Of a stretch of DNA of 12,482 bases, positions 7,070-12,482 are shown one piece after another. Each line of letters opens with the position of its first letter. Position 1 is the stretch's first letter. Location: assembly GCA_039930945.1 (NCBI GenBank), contig JBDTSW010000064.1, forward strand, positions 1 to 12,482, given 5' to 3'. Both the position numbers and the translations under genes were made by a program. The notes under the pieces are model-generated. The model was not told the origin of the DNA. It did not search any database and saw nothing but the letters and a program-made list of their open reading frames with translations. The DNA is from JBDTSW01 sp039930945. Its GTDB lineage: Bacteria; Actinomycetota; Thermoleophilia; Solirubrobacterales; 70-9.

Positions 7070-7499
7070 CGACTACGCGATCTGTGTCGCCACCTTCTAC
7101 GAGGCACTCGCGGAGCGGCTGGTCAACGGCGCGGTCGAGGCGTTCACCGCGGAGGGCGTCAGCCCGGCCTCGGTGCACACCCACGAGGTGCCCGGCGCGT
7201 TTGAGCTGCCGCTGGCGGCGAAATGGGCCGCCGAGTCGGGCCGGTTCGCCGGCGTCGCCTGCCTCGGGGTGGTGATCAGAGGCGAGACCGACCACTACGA
7301 CTTCGTCTGCGGCGAGACCGCGGGCGGCGTCCAGCGGGTGCAGCTCGACACGGGGGTCCCCTGTGCCTTCGGAGTCATCACCTGCGACACCCGCGAGCAG
7401 GCGGAGGCACGAGCGGGTGGCGACAAGCGTGACCAGGGGCGCAGCGCCGCGATCGCGGTGATGCGAATGGCCGCGCTGCGCGAGAGCCTCGGGAGCTGA
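7062..7499 (+). CDS. ribH: 6,7-dimethyl-8-ribityllumazine synthase
   Basis: Condenses the RibB product with the RibD-derived pyrimidine to give the lumazine used by riboflavin synthase; members assemble as pentamers or 60-subunit capsids. Motifs are [28 protein letters not shown] (His78, equivalent to B. subtilis His88) and [20 protein letters not shown] (Arg117, equivalent to the phosphate-binding Arg127). At 145 residues it is about ten shorter than the usual 154-160, missing the N-terminal strand region. With a constant offset of ten from the B. subtilis protein, Gln125 (KRDQG) falls on Lys135 of the usual GNKG motif. The ATG at 7062 lies inside ribBA and has no clear ribosome-binding site, so coupled translation is likely. 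Identity is secure; oligomeric state cannot be read from the sequence. Confidence 0.94.
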   Translation: MADDYAICVATFYEALAERLVNGAVEAFTAEGVSPASVHTHEVPGAFELPLAAKWAAESGRFAGVACLGVVIRGETDHYDFVCGETAGGVQRVQLDTGVPCAFGVITCDTREQAEARAGGDKRDQGRSAAIAVMRMAALRESLGS

Positions 7500-7503
7500 C
7501 CGC

Positions 7504-7509
7504 TACCAT
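7504..7509 (+). promoter_or_regulatory. Candidate -10 box of a leaderless rpmB promoter
   Basis: TACCAT sits ten bases before the rpmB ATG in the 20-base gap after ribH, and GCTACCAT is identical to the copy before ribD. There is no Shine-Dalgarno sequence in the gap. Leaderless mRNAs with a -10 box just upstream of the start codon are well known in actinobacteria, so transcription from or very near the ATG is a reasonable inference. No -35 box is apparent. Confidence 0.45.
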
Positions 7510-7519
7510 CCCGCGTCGC

Positions 7520-7711
7520 ATGGCCAAGGTATGTCACAGCTGCGGCAAGGGCCCGGCGTTCGGCAACTCGCGGAGCCACTCGATGGTGGCGACCCGCCGG
7601 CGCTTCAACCCGAACCTGCAGAAGGTCCGAATCTCGGACGCGGGGCGGCCCCGTCGGGTCTACGTCTGCACCCGCTGCCTGAAGGCCAACAAAGTGACTA
7701 AACACGCGTAA
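7520..7711 (+). CDS. rpmB: 50S ribosomal protein L28, zinc-binding type
   Basis: Small basic protein of the large ribosomal subunit, 63 residues. MAKVCHSCGKGP at the N-terminus, the SHSMVATRRRFNPNLQ core and CTRCLKANKV near the C-terminus match bacterial L28. Both zinc-binding pairs are intact, Cys5/Cys8 and Cys50/Cys53, so this is the zinc-containing form. Zinc-free paralogs used under zinc limitation in some actinobacteria lack these cysteines; none is seen here. It is the first gene after the riboflavin block, preceded by its own -10 candidate and by no ribosome-binding site. rpmB followed by a DAK2-family gene and recG is a recurring order in Gram-positive bacteria. Confidence 0.96.
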   Translation: MAKVCHSCGKGPAFGNSRSHSMVATRRRFNPNLQKVRISDAGRPRRVYVCTRCLKANKVTKHA

Positions 7712-7714
7712 CGT
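7709..7714 (+). promoter_or_regulatory. Candidate -10 box of the DAK2-protein gene
   Basis: TAACGT overlaps the rpmB TAA stop codon and ends nine bases before the GTG start of the next gene, the same geometry as before rpmB. The short gap contains no ribosome-binding site. The match to TANNNT is minimal, so this is weaker than the rpmB case. Confidence 0.25.
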
Positions 7715-7723
7715 AGCTCCGCT

Positions 7724-9382
7724 GTGACGGGAGATCCCTCTGTCGAGCGGTTCCATCACGTCGTCGCGGTTGCCCACGCGCATCTCGAGGAGCGGCGTGA
7801 CGAGATCAACGACCTGAACGTGTTCCCGGTCGCCGACGGCGACACGGGGGACAACATGGCAGGGACGATCGAGGCGGTCCTCGAGGCCTTGGAGAACCTG
7901 CGCACCTCCTCGCTCGCGGTGGTCGACCGCAACCTGATCGTCACCACCGTCGCCCACGCGGCGCTGATGGGCGCCCGCGGGAACTCCGGCGTGATCCTCA
8001 GCCAGATCGTCCGCGGCGCCGCCGAGGTGCTGACGACCCGCCGCGGTGACCTGATCGGCCCGGCGCTCGTTCGCGACGCGCTCGGCGCCGCGTCGGCCGC
8101 GGCCTGGTCGTCGGTCGGCGATCCCCAGGAGGGGACGATGCTGACCGTGATCCGCGAGGTCCACGAGGCGGTGGGCGCGCGGGTCGCGGCGATGGAGGAG
8201 GCCGGCCGGGGCGAGGCCGCCACCGACGCGGCCCAGGACGCGATCCTGGCCGAGCTGATGGGGATCGCGATCACCGCCGGCCAGGACGCGCTGGAGCGGA
8301 CCCCGCAACAGCTCGAGGTGCTGGCCGATGCGGGCGTCGTCGACGCCGGCGCCTACGGGCTGATCGTGATCCTGGCGGGCCTCGTCGTCGGGCTCAGCGG
8401 CGCCGAGGTGGGCGAATCACCGCTCCCGCACCAGGCGGCCGCCAACCTCGAGGGAGGCCTGCACACGGACTCGCGCTACCAGTACTGCACGAGCTGCATC
8501 GTCACTGGCACCGCGCTCGATCCGCGCTCGATCGCCCCGCGGCTGGAGGAACTGGGCGACTCGCTCGCCGTCGTCGGCGACGCCACCATGCTCAAGGTCC
8601 ACGTCCATGCGGACGACCGCGAACGCGTGCGGGCGATCTGCGAGGAGTACGGCGACGTCGACCAGTTCGAGGCCACCGACATGCACGAGCAGGTCGCCGC
8701 CCTCCACTCCAAGGACGGGTTCGTGGCGGCTCCCGCAGGCCGCGGCGATGCGAGGACCGGTGTGGTCGCGGTCGCCTCCGGCTCGGGGATCGCCCGGCTG
8801 TTCGGCGCCGAGGGCGCCCGCGTCGTCGACGGTGGCACCACGCTCAACCCCTCGATCGAGGAGATCCTCGCGGGAATCCGATCCGCGCCCGGCCAGGAGG
8901 TGATCGTGCTGCCCAACTCGCCGAACGTGGTGATGGCCGCCAGGGAGGCCGCCCGGCTCGCCGAAAGACCGGCCCACGTGGTCTCCTCGACCGCGCAGCA
9001 GGCGGGGCTCGCGGCGCTGGTGGGAGCCTTCGACCCCGGGGCGCCGGCGGCCGACAACGCCGCCCGGATGGAGGCCGAGCTGGAGGCGATCGCCACCGGC
9101 CTGCTGGCCGAGGCCGACCGCGACGACGCCGACGGCCGCTACGACCGCGGGGACGCGGTCGGCTTTCTCGACGGCGAGCTGGTGGCGTGGGGCGACCCCG
9201 CCGAGACGCTCGCGGCGGTGGTGGCCGGGCTGGCCGAGGGCGCCGAGATCGTCACCGTGCTCGAGGGACACGAGGCGCCGCTGCGCGCCGTCGAGCTGGC
9301 GCTCGAGCTCGCCGACGGCGCCGAGCTCGAGGTTCAAGACGGAGGCCAGCCCACCTACTGGTGGCTGATCGCCGCGCAGTGA
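7724..9382 (+). CDS. DAK2 domain protein, FakA/YloV family
   Basis: Resembles the ATP-binding component of the fatty acid kinase FakA/FakB, in which FakA phosphorylates a fatty acid held by a separate FakB (DegV) protein. That activity is shown in Firmicutes; assigning it here is inference. At 552 residues it has the full three-part layout. The DhaL-like kinase domain (about 1-200) has NVFPVADGDTGDN with Asp38, Asp40 and Asn44 for Mg-ATP, then GARGNSGVILSQ (83-94) and GTMLTV. The middle domain (about 245-325) has YCTSCIVTG and LKVHVHAD with His293/His295. The C-terminal domain (about 335-552) has VASGSGIARLF and ends PTYWWLIAAQ. No FakB gene is in the window, and the Asp23/YloU gene that precedes yloV in B. 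subtilis is missing. The start is GTG without a ribosome-binding site. Confidence 0.88.
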   Translation: MTGDPSVERFHHVVAVAHAHLEERRDEINDLNVFPVADGDTGDNMAGTIEAVLEALENLRTSSLAVVDRNLIVTTVAHAALMGARGNSGVILSQIVRGAAEVLTTRRGDLIGPALVRDALGAASAAAWSSVGDPQEGTMLTVIREVHEAVGARVAAMEEAGRGEAATDAAQDAILAELMGIAITAGQDALERTPQQLEVLADAGVVDAGAYGLIVILAGLVVGLSGAEVGESPLPHQAAANLEGGLHTDSRYQYCTSCIVTGTALDPRSIAPRLEELGDSLAVVGDATMLKVHVHADDRERVRAICEEYGDVDQFEATDMHEQVAALHSKDGFVAAPAGRGDARTGVVAVASGSGIARLFGAEGARVVDGGTTLNPSIEEILAGIRSAPGQEVIVLPNSPNVVMAAREAARLAERPAHVVSSTAQQAGLAALVGAFDPGAPAADNAARMEAELEAIATGLLAEADRDDADGRYDRGDAVGFLDGELVAWGDPAETLAAVVAGLAEGAEIVTVLEGHEAPLRAVELALELADGAELEVQDGGQPTYWWLIAAQ

Positions 9383-9397
9383 GCGACTGATCCGTCG

Positions 9398-9414
9398 CTA
9401 GGCGTCCCTAGGCT
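9398..9414 (+). promoter_or_regulatory. Tandem CTAGGC motif, candidate recG promoter
   Basis: The 40-base gap before recG holds CTAGGC twice, at 9398-9403 and 9408-9413, exactly ten bases apart. The second copy extends to TAGGCT (9409-9414), a TANNNT -10 box eight bases before the ATG at 9423. No ribosome-binding site is present, so a leaderless recG transcript is possible. The one-turn spacing could also mark a protein site, but two copies are weak evidence. Confidence 0.35.
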
Positions 9415-9422
9415 GGAACGTG

Positions 9423-11621
9423 ATGAGCCCAGCGAGCATCGCCTCCGGTGCGAAGACGCCCACAGCGCCCTCCGGCCCGCGGGCGCTGGGCAGCGGCGAG
9501 CGCCTCGACCACGCCGCGCTGCGCCAGGTGCCGCTTCGCTCCCGCCCCCGGCCCAGTCGCCTGGGGGCCTCGGTCTCAAGCCTGAAGGGAGTGGGCAAGC
9601 GGATGGCCGAGGGCCTGGAGGCGCTCGGGATCACGACGCTCGGTGATCTGCTCTGGCACATCCCGCACGGCTACCGGGACCCGACCCCGATGAAGGAGAT
9701 CGCCGACCTGAGGTTCGATCAGCCGACGACGATCCTGGTGGAGGTCCGCTCGACCCGGGTGCGCCCGACCCGCCGCCGGCTTCGGATCCTCGAGGCCACG
9801 GTCGCGGACCCAAGCGGGTCGCTGACCGCGATCTGGTTCAACCAGGCTTGGCTTGCCGAGAAGCTGCGCCCGGGGACGAAGGTGCTCCTGCGCGGCAAGC
9901 TCGACCGCCGCAACTTCAAGGTCGAAGCACACGAGATCGCCGGGCAGAGCGCCACTCCGCCGGGGCTTCACACCACAGGCATCGTCCCCGTGCACCCCGC
10001 CTCCGAGCGGCTGCGCCCGCAGCGCTTGCGGGAGTGGGCCTGGGAGGCGATCCGGCTGGCGGGCGACTCGATCGAGTCGCTGCCGGCGCCGGTCCGCGTC
10101 CGCCACGGCCTCGCCGGGGCCGCGGACGCCCTGCGCGCGGCGCACTTCCCTGATTCGCCCGAAGACGCCGAGCAGGCTCGCCGCCGCCTCGCCTTCGAGG
10201 AGCTCTTTCTGCACCAGGCGGCGCTGGTGTCGCGGCGCCGGCGCCAGCAGTCGAGGCAACCCGGAATCGCCCTTGAGCCGGCGGGGGAGTTGACCGAGCG
10301 CTGGCTGCGCTCGCTGCCGTTCGAGCCCACGGCCGACCAGCGCCGTGCCTTCGGGGAGATCGACTCAGACATTGGCGAGGCGCGACCGATGCAGCGCCTG
10401 CTGATGGGAGAGGTCGGCAGCGGCAAGACCGTCTGCGCCGTGTACTCGATGCTGCGCGCGGTCGAGTCCGGCTTCCAGGCTGCGCTGATGGCGCCGACCG
10501 AGACGCTCGCCGAGCAGCACGCGGCCACCCTCGCCTCGCTGCTGGCGCGCGAGTCGGTGCCGTTCACGCTACTCACCGGCGCCACCCCCGCCGCCCGCCG
10601 CCGGGAGGCGCTCGAGCGCCTCGCCACCGGGGAGCTGGCCCTCGTCGTCGGCACGCACGCCCTGATCGAGTCCGACGTGGGCTTCGCCCGTCTGGCGGTC
10701 TGCGTCGTCGACGAGCAGCATCGCTTCGGCGTTCGCCAGCGCGCAGCGCTCGACGCCAAGGGCCCCGACGGCCTCGCTCCCCACGTCCTGCACATGACCG
10801 CCACCCCGATCCCGAGGACGCTCTCGCTCACCGCCTACGGCGATCTCGACACCACGACCCTGCGCGAGCTTCCGGCCGGGCGAAAGCCGGTGAAGACGTG
10901 GGCCGTGGGCGAGGATCGCCGCGCAGGCGCCTACGAATTCGTCCGCGAACGCCTTCGCGAGGGCCGTCAGGCCTACATCGTCTGCCCGCTGGTCGAGGGG
11001 TCCGACAAGCTCGAGGCGAAGGCCGCGACCGAGGAGGCCGAGCGACTACGGCGCAGCGAGCTGCGCGACTTCGAGATCGCCCTGATCCACGGCCAGATGC
11101 CCGCCCGCGAGAAGGGGGCGGCGATGGAGGCCTTCGTCGCCGGCCGCGCCGACGTGCTCGTCGCCACCAGCGTGGTCGAGGTCGGGATCGACATCGCCAA
11201 CGCCACCGTGATCGTGGTCGAGGGCGCGGAGCGCTTCGGCCTCTCCCAGCTGCATCAGCTGCGCGGCAGGGTCGGCCGGGGCGAGCATGCCTCGCAGTGC
11301 ATCCTCTTCGCCGACGCCGGCTCCGAGCTGGCCCGCCGCCGGATGGAGGCGATCGAGGCCGAGCGCGACGGCTTCAAGCTCGCCGAGATCGATCTCTCGC
11401 TGCGGGGGGAGGGGGAGATACTCGGCACCCGCCAGCACGGCCTGCCCCGCTTCCGCGCGGCCGAGCTGCCGGACGATTTCGAGCTGCTCGCCGCGGCCCG
11501 CCGCGAGCTCTTGGCGCTGCTCGATGAGCATGCCACGCTGGAGGCGCCGGAGCTGGGCCCGCTGATCGACGCTGTGCGGGGTCGATTCGGCGACGAGCGC
11601 GCCGAGTCGATCGCCGCGTGA
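9423..11621 (+). CDS. recG: ATP-dependent DNA helicase RecG
   Basis: Superfamily 2 helicase that remodels stalled replication forks and Holliday junctions. It is 732 residues. An N-terminal extension of about 50 Arg/Pro/Ser/Gly-rich residues precedes the wedge-domain hallmark SLKGVGKRMAEGLEALGI. The helicase core has Walker A GEVGSGKT (329-336, Lys335), MAPTETLAEQH, GTHALIE, DEQH (430-433), MTATPIPRTLSLTAYGDLD, HGQMPAREK, ATSVVEVGIDIANA and QLHQLRGRVGRG. The usual motif I reads GDVGSGKT; the Asp to Glu change is conservative. The ATG at 9423 is preferred because it is eight bases from a TAGGCT -10 box; the adjoining GTG at 9420 would add one residue. Its TGA overlaps the rsmD GTG (GTGA), so rsmD is translationally coupled. 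Confidence 0.95.
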   Translation: MSPASIASGAKTPTAPSGPRALGSGERLDHAALRQVPLRSRPRPSRLGASVSSLKGVGKRMAEGLEALGITTLGDLLWHIPHGYRDPTPMKEIADLRFDQPTTILVEVRSTRVRPTRRRLRILEATVADPSGSLTAIWFNQAWLAEKLRPGTKVLLRGKLDRRNFKVEAHEIAGQSATPPGLHTTGIVPVHPASERLRPQRLREWAWEAIRLAGDSIESLPAPVRVRHGLAGAADALRAAHFPDSPEDAEQARRRLAFEELFLHQAALVSRRRRQQSRQPGIALEPAGELTERWLRSLPFEPTADQRRAFGEIDSDIGEARPMQRLLMGEVGSGKTVCAVYSMLRAVESGFQAALMAPTETLAEQHAATLASLLARESVPFTLLTGATPAARRREALERLATGELALVVGTHALIESDVGFARLAVCVVDEQHRFGVRQRAALDAKGPDGLAPHVLHMTATPIPRTLSLTAYGDLDTTTLRELPAGRKPVKTWAVGEDRRAGAYEFVRERLREGRQAYIVCPLVEGSDKLEAKAATEEAERLRRSELRDFEIALIHGQMPAREKGAAMEAFVAGRADVLVATSVVEVGIDIANATVIVVEGAERFGLSQLHQLRGRVGRGEHASQCILFADAGSELARRRMEAIEAERDGFKLAEIDLSLRGEGEILGTRQHGLPRFRAAELPDDFELLAAARRELLALLDEHATLEAPELGPLIDAVRGRFGDERAESIAA

Positions 11622-12157
11622 GGGTCGTCGCCGGAGAGTTGCGCGGCCGCCGTCTCGTCTCGCCCCCCAAGGGCGCGGACGTGCGCCCGACGGCCGACCG
11701 CGTCCGCGAGGCGCTGTTCTCGATCCTCGGCGACGTCTCCGGCGACCGCGTGCTCGACCTCTACTGCGGCACCGGGGCACTGGCGATCGAGGCCCTGTCG
11801 CGGGGGGCGACCGAGGCGACGCTGGTCGATCTCGATGTCGCGCTCGCCGCACGCAACCGGGACGCGCTCGGGCTCGGCGATCGCTGCCGGCCGGTGCGCT
11901 CGGACGTGCTGCGCTTCCTGTGCCGCGATCGGGGCTCCTACGGCCTGATCTTCTGCGACCCGCCTTATAGACTCGCCGACCGTCTTGAGGGCAAGCTCGA
12001 CAGCCTCGCTGCGCCCCGCCTTGCGGAGGGCGGGCGCTTGATCATCGAAAGCGCCGCGCGGCGGCCGCTTCGCACCGCGCTGCCGGTGCTCGCCGAGCGC
12101 ACCTACGGCGAGACCCTGATCCGCGTCCACGCGGGACCGGTGCGCGGCGATGGCTGA
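11618..12157 (+). CDS. rsmD: 16S rRNA (guanine-N2) methyltransferase RsmD
   Basis: Makes m2G at position 966 (E. coli numbering) of 16S rRNA using SAM. The 179 residues begin MRVVAGELRGRRL, the typical N-terminus, followed by the RNA-binding RPTADRVREALFSIL, the SAM motif VLDLYCGTGALAIEA (45-59) and the catalytic DPPY (114-117). The GTG start overlaps recG by four bases, and the gene's 3' end overlaps coaD by eight. The rsmD-coaD pair is very widely conserved. A DNA N4/N6 methyltransferase is the alternative for a DPPY enzyme, but the short length, the N-terminal motif and the coaD neighbour favour RsmD clearly. Codon Arg119 is AGA, rare in this GC-rich DNA. Confidence 0.95.
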   Translation: MRVVAGELRGRRLVSPPKGADVRPTADRVREALFSILGDVSGDRVLDLYCGTGALAIEALSRGATEATLVDLDVALAARNRDALGLGDRCRPVRSDVLRFLCRDRGSYGLIFCDPPYRLADRLEGKLDSLAAPRLAEGGRLIIESAARRPLRTALPVLAERTYGETLIRVHAGPVRGDG

Positions 12158-12482
12158 GCAGCGCATCGCCGTCTGCCCGGGCAGCTATGACCCCGTCACC
12201 AACGGTCACCTCGACATCATCGGCCGCGCGGCCAAGATCTTCGACGTCCTCGTGGTCGGAGTCGTCGGTCAGGCGGTCCGCAAGTCGGACTCGCTGTTCA
12301 GCCCGGAGGAGCGCAAGGGGTTCCTCGACCAGGCGACCGCCCAGCACGACAACGTCCGGGTCGAGATCTTCAGCAACCTGGTGGTCGACTTCGCGCGGGA
12401 TCTGGGCGCGGGCGCGATCGTCAAGGGGCTGCGGGCGATCTCCGACTTCGAGTACGAGTTCGAGATGAACCAGCTCAACCGC
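12150..12482 (+). CDS. coaD: Phosphopantetheine adenylyltransferase (3' end missing)
   Basis: Transfers AMP from ATP to 4'-phosphopantetheine to make dephospho-CoA, the penultimate step of coenzyme A synthesis. The reading frame runs from the ATG at 12150 to the end of the window without a stop: 111 residues of an expected 160 or so. The nucleotidyltransferase signature GSYDPVTNGHLDII carries the ATP-binding TxGH residues Thr17 and His20. LFSPEER and KGLRAISDFEYEFEMNQLNR match the family's substrate-binding region. The ISSTxxR-type C-terminal motif lies outside the window. The start overlaps rsmD by eight bases. The identity is clear although truncated by the window, not by mutation. Confidence 0.95.
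   Translation, partial: MAEQRIAVCPGSYDPVTNGHLDIIGRAAKIFDVLVVGVVGQAVRKSDSLFSPEERKGFLDQATAQHDNVRVEIFSNLVVDFARDLGAGAIVKGLRAISDFEYEFEMNQLNR

Noticed and set aside
11962..11971. TATAGA-like -10 box inside rsmD that could drive coaD
   Set aside because: It is about 180 bases upstream of coaD with no -35 box, and it encodes the Tyr-Arg after the catalytic DPP, so coding constraint explains most of it, apart from the rare AGA codon.

Overview
The window is a dense, very GC-rich housekeeping segment of a bacterial chromosome. Thirteen genes are recognisable, all on the + strand, and the longest gap between them is 54 bases. I see no mobile element, CRISPR array, tRNA or rRNA gene, or integrated island. 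GC content, frequent GTG starts, TANNNT -10 boxes without -35 boxes, and the gene order point to a high-GC actinomycete. Class Thermoleophilia (Solirubrobacterales-like) is my best guess, but that is inference from style, not a marker-gene result.

Layout, left to right. (1) Translation start and rRNA modification: the 3' part of def (peptide deformylase), fmt (Met-tRNA formyltransferase) and rsmB (16S rRNA m5C methyltransferase), followed by a 75-residue protein with four CxxC pairs and then rpe (ribulose-phosphate 3-epimerase). (2) A complete riboflavin operon, ribD-ribE-ribBA-ribH, with every internal junction overlapping. It converts GTP and ribulose 5-phosphate to riboflavin. rpe lies directly upstream and makes or consumes ribulose 5-phosphate, so it can feed the RibB half of RibBA. 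(3) rpmB (zinc-type ribosomal protein L28), a FakA/YloV-family DAK2 protein, recG (branch-migration helicase), rsmD (16S rRNA m2G methyltransferase) and the 5' part of coaD (phosphopantetheine adenylyltransferase), cut by the window end.

The only sizeable non-coding stretch, rpe-ribD, holds a TACCAT -10 box followed by an 18-base interrupted palindrome, ATTGACT-GACT-AGTCAAT. That arrangement looks like a repressor-controlled promoter for the riboflavin genes. Other plausible -10 boxes precede ribBA, rpmB, the DAK2 gene and recG; the last three lie only about 8-10 bases from the start codon, which suggests leaderless transcripts.

No clearly new multi-gene system is present. The points most worth a second look are the YfgJ-like zinc-ribbon protein, the palindrome at the riboflavin promoter, two substitutions at conserved active-site positions in one pathway (His to Gln in the RibB domain, Lys to Gln in RibH), and a gene order that joins two clusters kept apart in mycobacteria.
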